From assembly GCF_000340215.1 (NCBI RefSeq), contig NW_006921549.1, positions 314,660-378,659 of the forward strand: DNA of 64,000 bases. Reading direction: 5' to 3'. The translations under genes and the position numbers were made by a program. The stretch comes from Pseudocercospora fijiensis CIRAD86. Lineage: Eukaryota; Ascomycota; Dothideomycetes; Mycosphaerellales; Mycosphaerellaceae. Numbering within the stretch: the stretch's first letter is position 1; each line of letters starts with the position of its first letter. Under the pieces are notes generated by a model. That model did no database searches. It saw only the letters and a list, made by a program, of their open reading frames with translations, and was not told the origin of the DNA. This document shows, one piece after another, positions 47,695-57,765 of this stretch.

Positions 47695-47698
47695 CTAC

Positions 47699-49189
47699 GT
47701 ATTATTATTAATCTCTTAGATAACGACGACGTGCCTACTCTAGTACGACAACTACTAAGACCTTAGTAGTATAGAATAGCGCCGAGTCGATAGGCCTTAT
47801 CTTCGTCTATAGTTAATAACCGCGGAATAGTAGGGAGAAAACTATAGCTAGATAGTTTCCTTTAATCGAATCGGCTAAGCGGTACCTCTTCTAATTTATC
47901 CTAAGGAAGCCGTACTCTAGCGCCTAAAATTAGTACTAAGACTAATATAAGTTAGAGCTAGCGATAAGGCTAAGGTCTACTAATAGTTAAGAGTAAGGAT
48001 AGAATAAGGACGAGACTAATAAAGATATTTCGGACGAAGATAGCGAAAAAGAATAGAAGGCTAGTAAGAGATAGGCTCCGATTCTCTAAAGATAAAGTAT
48101 AAGGTTATCCTACCGCCTAAGATCTTACGCATCCTATACCTATATAAGGAGCTAAGGTTCTCCGATATACTCTCGTATATCGATAGAGTAGGGCGTAAGC
48201 CTAATATTATCTTAGATATACTAGGGATACTACTACGCTCCCTTAACGGTATAGTCCGAACTAAATACAAACTCCTATATAGAATCGCTACAAATAGTAG
48301 GCCCGCTAAGACTCTAACGCCGTAGTCTCCTATGTCTATCCCTAATATAGAGCGGTATATACCGCTTTTAGTACACGTCGAGTAGATTATATACTTATAC
48401 CCCGGCTCTATAAAGCGGTAGGCGCGCTAGGAAACCGCCTATACTATATCTTATAGACGGGGTATAACGCCGACGTACCGTACTACTATAATACCTACGA
48501 CTAATAGGGTCGCGAGAGTCTCGATATCTATAAAAAGAAGCTCGTTAATAGTATTCTAGCTAGTACTAAACGCTAGGTCTACTATTAAGAATCGAAAGTA
48601 GAAGGCCTTAGAGAGGAGTTAGACTATAACGCTCTATAGATTAAGGAAGAAACGGACGGGGAGCGCGCTACCTATCTTAAAGAACTTAAGAAGGCCTCTA
48701 AGGCTAACCTAGGTTAGTATAAGAAGAAATTTAAGAAGAAGGACGACGAAGGCCGCGATATTTATACTAGCTACGTATAGCCCGACCTCGCGTCTTTTAA
48801 GCATAAGTACGATTTCGAGGCTAACGATAAGAAGCCTATAGAAACGAGGAAGAAAGCTATCGTCGGCGCTCGCGCGGTATTACAAGCTAATTAGCTTATC
48901 GATATACTACCTAAGGGACTAGCGGCGTAGCTTAGATTGGTCTTACTATTATATTTCGACCTTAAAAAGTATAAGAAAGCGCTCGTCGATATAGGCGCTA
49001 TATACGGCTCTAAAAAGCTCGCCTATTAGTAGTACGCCCCTCTCGGCGAGTAGCCTAAGGCAATCTAGACTACGACCGGAGAACTCTATTCTTATAAATA
49101 GATACGTAACGGCGAGGATAGCCTAAAAAACCCCCCTTCTACGATACTAACGCGCGCTTACTCGAATAGGAGTTAGCCGGCGTTAAACT
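47699..49189 (+). pseudogene. unrecognised gene(s), 3' part after element A
   Basis: Plus-strand frames read through stops include DETNKDISDEDSEKE (about 48,012-48,055) and a basic-acidic segment YLKELKKASKANLG (about 48,672-48,715). Further on are KKKFKKKDDEGRDIYTSYV and RKKAIVGARAVLQAN (48,850-48,895), then LPKGLAA. The last open part ends near 49,050-49,100. No family recognised. The region is bounded on the right by the terminus of the hAT-like element at 49,190. Confidence 0.4.
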
Positions 49190-49209
49190 TAGACCCCGTA
49201 GTAGTTCGG
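49190..49209 (+). repeat. 5' terminal inverted repeat
   Basis: TAGACCCCGTAGTAGTTCGG; pairs with 59,064-59,083. Confidence 0.8.
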
Positions 49210-49344
49210 TTTCTAAACTACTAAACGTATATAGTTTGGTTTCTTAGCGGCGAACTAGCTCCCTAGTTCTAGTTTAGTTTTTTCGAACTATATAGATTCC
49301 TAGTTTAAACTAGAGACTATATTAGTTTTACTATAAGGACACTC

Positions 49345-49655
49345 TTATTCGACTACCGGCTACGATTACCGGCTATAATAGTAACTCTATTATATTTACT
49401 ACGCTCTTTTGCTATTACTAGGGCGTAGTTGCCGTTACTAGAGCGTAGCTTTACTATAAGGACACTCTTATTCGACTGCCGGCTCCGATTGCCGGCTATA
49501 ATAGTTACTAGGTTATATTTACTACGCTTTATTACCGTTACTAGGGCGTAGTTGCCGTTACTAGGGCGTAGTTGCCGTTACTAGGGCGTAGTTGTCGTTA
49601 CTAGGGCGTAGTTACCGTTACTAGGGCGTAGTTGCTATTACTAGGGCGTAGTTAC
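49345..49655. repeat. subterminal repeats: CCGGCTA pairs and 20-bp minisatellite
   Basis: A block ACTCTTATTCGACTACCGGC...CCGGCTATAATAG occurs twice (about 49,345 and 49,465). Each is followed by units of a 20-bp repeat with core TTACTAGGGCGTAGTTGCCG: about two at 49,421 and six at 49,532-49,655. hAT termini commonly carry arrays of short transposase-binding sites; that role is only inferred here. Confidence 0.8.
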
Positions 49656-50126
49656 TATAGTTACGAAAGCTTACCTATATAACGTTACGTAGGCGGCAAT
49701 AATTAGGGCTTCGTAATATTCTTATACCTTTTAACTTCTTCCTCTATACCTATACCGATAATAACTACTATACGCTACGCCCCCGCCCCTTTTCCTTATA
49801 ATAGTAAGAGAGAAGCGCGCCGCGCGCTAAATAGAAGATAGAACTAAAGACCGCGAGTTTATTTTAGCTAAGTATCTAACTAAAAAGCGTAAGACTAAAG
49901 AGGGGTACTCTATAAAGAAGAATTCTATATAAGACCGCGATAGAAAGAAGAAGATAGATAAGGATAAAAGAGCTAAGGATAAGAGAAGAAAGGCGCGGAA
50001 TAAGGCATTCTATCGATAGCTAGCGCCTATAGAAAAAAGTAAAGGTTAGAATAAGAAGACAACCTAAGAGAAGGCTAAGAGGAGGAAAGAATTGCAGCTA
50101 GTTTTCGAGCGTAAAGTTCTAGTAGC

Positions 50127-50207
50127 GTAAGTTAATCTAGCTAGCGGCCGTAGCTAGCAGCTATAGCCGGTATATTTTTCTTTAAGACGTTAACTAATAG
50201 TATTTAG
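50127..50207 (+). other. intron 1 of ORF1 with CCGG repeats
   Basis: 81 bp, donor GTAAGT, branch ACTAAT near 50,193, acceptor TTTAG. Contains GCGGCCGTAGC and TAGCCGGTA. Confidence 0.75.
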
Positions 50208-50688
50208 ACCTATAGCCGCTACCTCTATCGATACGACCGATAGTAACGGAGATATTTAGATAGCCGAGAATAATAATACTAGAGTTTAGGATACCGCGAT
50301 AGAGCTTAATACTATAAATAAAGGAACTAAAAAAAGCGAAGAGATACCCTACGTCGATCTAGTAATAGGTATAGTCTTAGGGCCTAACGCTATAGACGAT
50401 AAGCGCTAGGAGTAAATCGAGTATAGTTAAAGAGACGAGATACTAGTAAAGGGCTAAGGCATAAGTCCTATTAATCTAGAAAATTATAGTTAAAGCTACT
50501 ACGAAAAGCTAGTAAGGATTAGAATCGAGACTAGTCGTCTTTATATCCTCGATATAGAGTAGAAGTTTCTTTATTAGTATTAGAGCGAAGCCTTTACGTT
50601 TATAAAGGCAAAGTAGCTTACGATTAATACGATCGGGGCTAGGTATCTAGGGACGGTAGAAGTATTACTAAAGGAGGAAGGGGTATAG

Positions 50689-50754
50689 GTAATTATTATA
50701 TACTCGGTATATATAGCCGGCGTTCGTAGCCGGTAGATACTAATAGTTAAATAG
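50689..50754 (+). other. intron 2 of ORF1 with CCGG repeats
   Basis: 66 bp, donor GTAATT, branch ACTAAT near 50,739, acceptor ATAG. Contains TAGCCGGC and TAGCCGGTA. Confidence 0.75.
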
Positions 50755-51389
50755 AAAGCGTTTCTCGAGGATAGAGTACTACTACTATATAAAATCTTTA
50801 CTAAGGTAGAGAGGGCTTATATCCGGAATCTAAGCTACTAGTAGGATAGGTTAGCGTTAGAATTCTCTAAATCTCTATATAAGCCTCCGAAGGATTACCT
50901 ATTTTAGCGATATAGCTTTATCTCGACTACTCTATAGGTACCCGACGAAGCTCGAGCGCTCTTTAAGGTCTTTACTAAGAAGCGGAAGGAGTTTAAGGAT
51001 TAGGATTAGTTAATAGAGCTATTAGTTAGTCTTAGGTTTCGTAGTTAGACTTAGCCTAAGCATTTGCTTATCGAGTGTCTTATACCGAAAGAGGATAGAT
51101 TAAGACTAAAAACGAGCTTAGATTCGTTAGGTATAGTAGCTCGGTTCCGTTAGTAGGAGAGAGCCGCCGTATAGAAGGTAAAATTTAGGTAGTTAGGGTA
51201 GCTAGGAAAGAAATTCTAGTAGTTAGGCTAGCTAGGGTAGCTAGGAAAAAAAATCTAGTAGTTAGATAGCTAGGAAACAAAAAAAAAGGTAGCTAGCTAT
51301 TTACTACCTAGCTATTCCTAACGATACGATACTATAAAAGAAAGGGTGTTTCCCTATAGCTACTAGTATATATCTACTACTCCTAAGTC

Positions 51390-54300
51390 CTTACCTTACC
51401 GTACGAAACCTTTAAACATACCGACCGATATTGTATATATACTAGGCGCTATACTAGGAAGGGTAATAACGAGACGATAGTCGAAATAGTCTAGTATACG
51501 AGCGAGATTACGATAACGTCGAGAGGAGGTCGTATACTTACCTTCGAGCCTATCGAGTCCTAGACGACGATTAGGGCTAGATTTATCCTCTCCGAATCCT
51601 AGTAGTAGGAATTTATTATAGGATACTACTTCCTAGTCCTTACCTTTACGGAGTCTAAGTAGAAGGTTATTCGGAGATATAAGAATATCGAGTATTAACC
51701 CGGAAATCTTCGAAAAGGCTAGCTAGGTATATCTTTAGAAACCCGAGTATATAGAGCAGTTTAATTAATAGGTCTATAAGATATAGTTCCCTTTATACTT
51801 ACGTTTAAAGGAGTATAAACTCTAGAAGTACTCGATACGATAGGGGAGTAAGGAGCGAACGGATATATTCTAGAAGTTCTTTATAGAGGGGGCATTATAC
51901 CGTTATACGACTTCTCGACTTAAAGGTTAACTAGTAATTGTCTATAACTTCTATAGTTTAATCTTAAAATACCCGAAACTAGGGGATAGGAACTTATCGC
52001 CTACGAACTATCTCTATTCTAAACGGTATCGGGAATCTTAAGGAGAGAGGAGAGTTAATATAGATATAGCGTTCTAGAAAGAGGTACGTCTTCTAAAATT
52101 CCGGCTACAGCTACCGGCTATAGCTGCCGGCTATAGCTACCGGCTATAGATTCCGGCTATAGATTCCGGCTATAGATTCCGGCTACTTTAATTAAACGTA
52201 GAGGTCTAGCTAATTATTATAGGCTACGCTTAAGGAAGCTCTAGGATTAAAGGCTACCGATTTCTCCCCCGAAGACTTTAAGCAACTAGTAAACGAAATA
52301 CTAGCTATAAACGGTCTTTAGGAAGACTTCTACGAAAGGGAGTCTATATAGAAGATATACCTATATCTTATAAACTACCCTCCCCTATTTCTCGGCGCGA
52401 TAACCTAGCGTATTATATTTAAAAAGAATAAAGAGGCTACGTTAGACGATATTCGGGAGATCCTCCGTAATACTCGCCGAGTAGCTATTACTATCGATAG
52501 CTAGTTAAGCCGGACTATAAAAGCCTCCTTCCTCTCGATTATACTATACTTTATTAATTCGGATTAGAAACTCTAGGAACTTATAATCGGATTCCCTAAA
52601 ATTCTAGGTTCCTATACTAGTAAGGATATAGCGAAGCTTGTCTATACGGTAATAGATAGGGTTAGCGTAATAACGAAACTAATCTCGATTACTACGGACA
52701 ACGCTAGTAATAATCGAATATTGTATAAGGCGTTATATATACAATTCACTCGTATATATCTTTAAAATTACTAATTATATCGATAGGGTCGAGTGCGTAG
52801 AGGAGATTATAAGGTCTATAATCTAGCTTAATCTTCCGAATATTAAGCTCGCTACGATTCCGGATACGTACTATAATACGTACGATAATAACGATAAAGA
52901 GGAGCCTAGTAATAGCCCTAGCCCTATTAAATCGGAGCCGACGTCGTTGCTAGTTATATCCCTATAGAAGTTTCCCTATCTCGCTTATATAGTTTAAATC
53001 GCGATCCGAGCCCTCTTTAAGACGCTTAAAATTGCACTATTAAACGACGACTAATAGAAGATCCTAGATAAGGATAAAGTAAAGTCGAAAGTCGAGAAAC
53101 TCGTTATAGTAATAAGACGGGATAAGGTAGAGAGCCTCGCTCTCGTTTAATATAAGGTATAACTTTTGTCCGTAGCCGGCACCTATAGCCGGTAACCTAG
53201 TATAGTTATAACTCTTTTTCTCTAGCTTCGTCGTCTAGTAATATATACGAACTCGAGCTTATAGAGATATAACCGATTTGAGGCTATTTAAAAGAACCTA
53301 ATTAAGCGCCCTAAAACCGATACCTAGAATATCGTATAGAATAAGCGATAGTAAAAGCGGCCTCCTTAGCGCCTACTCCGTTTTACCTAAGACGTTAAAA
53401 CCCGGTTCGATTCGACTTTCTATATAGTTACGAGGTAATATACTTTACGTGCCGCTCTCGAGATCTATTAGAGTTCCGAGGGTATTAAGTAGCTCGGGCT
53501 TATCCCCGCCGAATAGCGCTAAGTAGAGTATCTCGTCGATATTAGTAAGCATTACGCGAAGGTTACTACTACGATTAGAAGAAACCGAGGACCGACGATC
53601 TACCTTATCTTTACGTACTATAACTAGCTCTTTAACGAGCTCGACGAAACCGTAGCTAAGCTAGCTAAGAAGAGCGTTCCCTAGAAAGTAGCTATAACGA
53701 AAGCTATAGACACCTCCTATACTAAGTTGTATAAATATTATAGTACTACCTTTAAGTCGTTCGGGGATATCTATAGCGTTACGTACTTGCTTAACCCGGT
53801 AGAAAAGGATATATACTAATAGAGGCCGGAATAGAAGGCAGACGAGGTATAGCTAAAGCATTACTAGACTGTTTTAGAAAAGATGTTCTACGAGCGTCGG
53901 AAAGAAACTAGTCTAAATATAGCTCCTATAAAGAAAAAGAAGGTTTAGAAGACTCCGATATTATATCTATTTCGTAGGTAGGAAGTAGAGGCAGAAGAGG
54001 AAGCAACTACTAAAGTAAATAAAGAAGAGTTCGATCTCTATCGGCGTATAAGTAAGTATAAACCCGTAGGCTCGGAAAGAGGGCTAATAATCTCTAGATC
54101 TTACCGGTCTTCTAGACGAATTTGGAGACGATATTCTCGCTATATAGTAGCAGTTAGAGCCTAAGTTTCTAACGATAGCGTCGGTCGCTCGGGACGTCCT
54201 CGCTATCCCGAGCGTAGATATAGGCTATAAGAGGTCTTTTAGTATCGCTCGTTACTAGGGCCGCTTTAATCGAATATACTCGCCTACTACCTTCGAATCT

Positions 54301-54440
54301 ATTATAGTATTCCGATACTATCTCCTCTACTAGAATCGCTAAGGTAGGTTACTAAAGATTATACTAAAGGAGTTAATCGAGGAATTAGAAAACCTTAAGA
54401 TCGAAGAAACCAGGAGCGCGAAGAGAATACGAAATTTAGT
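51390..54440 (+). pseudogene. hAT-family transposase, RIP-inactivated
   Basis: An upstream exon (about 51,390-52,083) without a recognised domain is followed by an intron (52,084-52,222). From 52,223 one frame runs DFSPEDFKQLVNEIL, LRNTRRVAITIDS (about 52,460), FLSIILYFINSD-KL-EL and TTDNASNN (about 52,690-52,712), all typical of the hAT RNase H-like core. The later block DVKTRFDSTF (about 53,388-53,417) matches the family's TRWNST region. LYKYYSTTFKSFGDIYSVTY-LNP lies near 53,729-53,800. The C-terminal dimerisation region SVARDVLAIP...YKRSFSIAR-GRFNRIYSPTTFES is near 54,180-54,300. Gln/Trp codons are stops. It would cut and move the element; 8-bp target duplications are usual for hAT. Confidence 0.85.
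52084..52222 (+). other. transposase intron with CCGGCTA repeat cluster
   Basis: 139 bp, donor GTACGT, branch GCTAAT near 52,209, acceptor TATAG. It contains seven tandem CCGGCTA motifs (52,101-52,191) in units such as GCTACCGGCTATA. The frame continues directly after the acceptor. Confidence 0.8.
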
Positions 54441-54984
54441 CTAAGCGAAACCCTAATTAGCGATAACGAAGAGGAAGAGGGTAGAGGTAGAAGGCGATAC
54501 CGGGTCGAGAAGCGGAAACGTATATAGGCTTAGAGTAGCTTTAAGGAGACGAAGCGTTTACGTATAAGGTAATATAGCCGGCATATATAGCCGGTATATA
54601 TCCGAAATATATTTCGAATTCCTAGGACCTAAACAGACTAGTTGCTATAGTAACCGACCCCGCTTACCTACGGACTATTTCTAATTCTCTATTCGCTCTT
54701 CCTCTCCTTCGTTCCTTTCCCTATATTCTTAAAGATAAATATACCTTAAGGATTCGGCTCTTCGGGCGTTCTTAAGCTAGCTACTTCCCCTTCCTTAAGC
54801 GACTATCCTTTATACGAATCTAACGATAACCTACTAAGGCGGTTTAATAGAAGACTATTTATTCTAGAAGGTAAGAAGTATAAATATCTCCTTACGATTA
54901 TAGGCTTATTAATTTTCTAGGTCCTACCGATATACCTTCGTCGCCTAAACGCGTAGATAAATATCTTTAGAGCCTAAAGGCTAA

Positions 54985-55560
54985 GGGTAAAGTAAGCTAG
55001 GTATAGGGAGACTATAGCGAGAACGAGATATCGGAAGAGTAAGACTCTCTATAGTATATACGAAGGAAAGGGGTTCCTCGGAAAATAGTACCGAAAACTA
55101 AGAAGGCTTTAGGTAGATAGGAGAAGCCTAAAAAGAGTAGGCGGACGAAGACTATCGCGAAGAAAAGTTATCTTTCTATTAAAAAAAAGGGAATAAGGTA
55201 GGACTCGACGATAAAGAAGCGGCGCTTTAAACTAGGTACTATTACCCTTCGCTAGATCCGGCTTTTCTAAAATAAAAGAGGGACCGAGCTTTTAATCCCT
55301 AAGACTCCCTTCTAGCGACTCGTCCGAGAAATTATATTAGATTTTCGGTCTAGTATACGATTTACGGCTAAGGCGATTAGTACTCTTTAGGAAGCTACGG
55401 AGGCATTTCTCGTAACCGAGCTTAAGCTTTTAAACCTACTTACTATCTATACGAAGCGGGTTACTCTTTAAAATAAAGATATATAGCTTCTAGCTAAAAT
55501 TCGGCGTCGGTTAATAGCGGATTAGTTAGAAATTGTATTTAGTCGGTAGATTAACCTAGG
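54985..55560 (+). pseudogene. histone H3-like gene 1 of the hAT-like element
   Basis: One frame (position modulo 3 = 2) covers an N-terminal tail with SRRTKTIAKKS (55,136-55,168, compare the H3 start ARTKQTARKS) and KKRRFKLG. The complete H3 histone fold follows at 55,235-55,525: GTITLR-IRLF, TELLIPKTPF-RLVREI, SSIRFTAKAISTL-EATEAFLV, LLTIYTKRVTL-NKDI-LLAKI. Dashes are TAG/TAA where H3 has Gln. Loop 1 is the canonical length, not the longer one usual in CenH3. An acidic stretch precedes the tail (ENEISEE, about 55,020). The start codon is uncertain. It lies about 540 bp after the transposase, on the same strand. An H3 variant packaging or marking transposon chromatin is one possibility; the function is unknown. 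Confidence 0.85.
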
Positions 55561-55624
55561 AGGAGGCCTATTTTCGCATCCTTTTACCGGCTATAGGTAC
55601 CGGCTATATTTCTAATTTTATCTC

Positions 55625-56010
55625 CGCGCTATCCCTAAGTCTAAGGTACGAAGTAGAAACCTAGCGCTCTATATTTACTTAGCTATTATAGAGACGAGCT
55701 ATATTTAGATTAGTTTCTTCGTATATCGCGACCTAGGGGATAGTAAGCGAAAGGGCGATAGAACGTTTATAATACGTCTCTACTTAGACCTAAAATATAA
55801 AGGTCCTAAGGAGCCCTAGTATCCTAACTATAAGGAGATTCTTTAGTATTAGCACTTTAATCCTCTATACTACGAGGTAGATAGTAAGCCTACGAGAGAG
55901 AAACTTTAACGAGAAATTCTCTATAATACGTAGCGCTATTATATAGCTATAGATACGTACTAAGTCCGGCAACTCGAAGAAGAATTAAGATAGCGTATTA
56001 GCGACCGAGG
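55625..56010 (+). pseudogene. unrecognised ORF after H3-like gene 1
   Basis: Reads LALYIYLAIIETSYI-ISFF, RDLGDSKRKGDRTFIIRLYL and DLKYKGPKEP-YPNYKEIL with few stops, running into the 361-bp tandem repeat. CCGGCTA motifs and a CTAAT at 55,598-55,625 suggest an intron between it and the H3 frame, so it could be a C-terminal exon of the H3-like protein. No family recognised. Its counterpart on the left arm is 5-390 (minus). Confidence 0.45.
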
Positions 56011-56630
56011 AGGAGATCGATAGTATACTAGTAGAGTCGAGGTCTTATAAGCGAAGTATAAGATAATATAGGCTCCTAGTTATTTAGAGTAACGTACTAT
56101 ATAAATAACTAGGCGTATTACTCTTATTTACTTACGACCTATATCCTAGGATACTCTTCTCGTACTTTTTATACTCTTTTCTAATACCTTACCTATAATC
56201 GCTCCGCGATAACCGAGTAAATATAAGCTATAGGATTTCCGCTCGGTACCTTAGCCTTCGAGATACGGCGGAGTTAATTCTCTATAATACGTAGCGCTAT
56301 TATATAGCGATAGATACGTACTAAGTCCGGTAACTCGAAGAAGAGTTAAGACAGCGACCGAGTAGGAGATTAATAGTATATTAGTAGAGTCGAGGTCTTA
56401 TAAGCGAAGTACGAGATAATATAGGCTCTTAGTTATATAGAGTAACGTACTATATAAATAACTAGGCGTACTACTCTTATTTACTTACGACCTATATCCT
56501 AGGATACTCTTCTCGTACTTTTTATACTCTTTTCTAATACCTTACCTATAAGCGCTCCGCGATAACCGAGTAAACATAAGCTATAGGGTTTCCGCTCGGT
56601 ACCTTAGCCTCCGAGATAGGGCGGAGTTAA
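55915..56630. repeat. tandem direct repeat, period 361 bp
   Basis: Unit 1 is 55,915-56,275 and unit 2 is 56,276-56,630; both start AATTCTCTATAATACG, and GGCGGAGTTAA recurs at the end of each. Unit 2 has a short deletion near 56,355. Each contains TATATAAATAACTAGG. No gene seen inside beyond the end of the preceding ORF. Confidence 0.85.
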
Positions 56631-57175
56631 ATTTAGAGCGATAGCCGGCACTCGTAGCTAGTATATAGAGACGGTTATAGGCCTTTTCCTACTAAATAAC
56701 TAGCTTGTTTAGTATAGCCTACCTAATATTTCTTATATTTCCTAGTAATAGGCCTAGGTTACTTATAAGATTACTATAGCTAGTAAGGACATTACTAAAG
56801 AATATCTATACTATAGTAGGATACTATTATTACGCTAGCTATTTATTAAAAGGAGGCTTTCGCCTATTACTATACCGGCTATATATGCCGGCTATATTTC
56901 AAAGTTTGCCGTACCTGCCTCTTAAGCCGTACCTGCCTTTTTTAGCCGTACCTGCCTTCTTTCCTTACTCTAACGTTACTATAATATAGGCTTGCGCGAC
57001 GCTTACTCTATTGCCTAGCGCTACCGCGATACTACCTCTCTCGCTTTATTTAACCTTCGTATCGATACCTATACCTCTACGCTCTATATCTACTATCTCC
57101 GTAATACCCTCGCTCCGCGCGCGCTTTCGTATACCTTCGTAACGCACTTTTTTCCTTAATTCGACGACTTTTATA
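56631..57175. other. spacer upstream of H3-like gene 2
   Basis: Holds CCGGCTA pairs (about 56,643 and 56,874-56,899), and three copies of GCCGTACCTGCCTT at 56,909-56,962. A pyrimidine-rich stretch lies before the H3-like start. No gene seen. Confidence 0.55.
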
Positions 57176-57443
57176 ATACCGAGTCTACTTAACTAAGTTA
57201 CGACGCCTCGTAAGAAGGAACCTACTACTTCTACGGGTCGTAATAAGACCGGAAATAGTAGAACGAGTATAGTATATTAACGTAAGAAGGCTGCTACTAC
57301 TGCCGCTAGCTCTAGTACTAGAAAGGGCGTCGCGAGTAAGGCTCCGCGTAAGATAACGGCGGGTAAGGCTCTATATAAGACGACGACTAGCGCTTCTACT
57401 ACTAGTAGTAACAGTCGTACGAAGCGTCGATAGCGCCTAGGAA

Positions 57444-57534
57444 GTAAGTCCTATTTATAGCCGGCAGCGTAGCCGGTAGCGTAGCCGGTAGCGTAGCCGG
57501 CATTCTTACTGTCTTTTTACTAATCCTTCTTTAG
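57444..57534 (+). other. intron 1 of H3-like gene 2 with CCGG repeats
   Basis: 91 bp, donor GTAAGT, branch ACTAAT near 57,519, acceptor TTTAG. Contains four tandem GTAGCCGG motifs. It splits a Thr codon (A/CC) in GTVALR, restoring the H3 sequence exactly. Confidence 0.88.
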
Positions 57535-57717
57535 CCGTAGCCCTCCGTAAGATTCGAAAGTATTAGAAGAGTTCTAATCTCCTAATCCGTAAAGCTCCTT
57601 TCTAACGACTTATTCGCGAAATTGCCTAGAATTATAGAACGGACCTTCGCTTCTAAGCATCCGCGATAGGCGCCCTTTAAGAGGCTATAGAAGCCTACCT
57701 AGTTCGTATCTTCGAAT

Positions 57718-57765
57718 ATATGTTTCTCTTCTACCTCTTTTCGGACTATACTAATACTATTTTAG
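57718..57765 (+). other. intron 2 of H3-like gene 2
   Basis: 48 bp. The donor now reads ATATGT, explained by TG to TA on GTATGT; branch ACTAATA near 57,750, acceptor TTTTAG. The frame is restored between FE and VNL. Confidence 0.7.

Larger units (their letters stand above)
8033..47698 (+). mobile_element. LTR retrotransposon A (Gypsy type) with nested insertions
   Basis: Flanked by direct repeats CTAC (8,033-8,036 and 47,695-47,698). The 5' LTR is at 8,037-8,319 and the 3' LTR at 47,412-47,694. Both begin TATTAGCTAG and end CCTTTA, which are RIP forms of TG...CA ends. The plus-strand order is LTR, gag-protease, RT-RNase H-integrase, unrecognised ORF2, polypurine tract, LTR. It is interrupted by element C at 13,551, by element B at 34,825, and by a tandem duplication of about 9.2 kb. 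The uninterrupted family length, measured on B, is about 12.26 kb. Confidence 0.85.
49851..51190 (+). pseudogene. ORF1 of the hAT-like element, unrecognised, three exons
   Basis: Exon 1 (about 49,851-50,126) is very basic: KKRKTKEGYSIKKNS, then KKKIDKDKRAKDKRRKARNK. Exon 2 (50,208-50,688) stays in one frame for about 160 codons, with EIPYVDLVIGIVLGPNAIDD and SPINLENYS-SYYEKLVRI. Exon 3 (50,755-about 51,190) reads KAFLEDRVLLLYKIFTKVER and ARALFKVFTKKRKEF. The two introns at 50,127-50,207 and 50,689-50,754 have GT donors, CTAAT branch points and TAG acceptors. Internal stops are at Gln codons. No known domain recognised; a DNA- or chromatin-binding role is suggested only by the basic N-terminus. 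Confidence 0.6.

Noticed and set aside
48061..48270. Open frame of 69 codons on the minus strand
   Set aside because: Antisense to the better-supported plus-strand charged frame; no similarity seen.
55235..55525. Centromeric H3 (CenH3)
   Set aside because: Loop 1 has canonical length and the tail resembles ordinary H3; sequence alone does not support a CenH3 call.
56150..56270. tRNA gene in the 361-bp repeat (GCTCGGTACCTTAGCC-like stretch)
   Set aside because: I could not fold a convincing cloverleaf with A and B box promoters.
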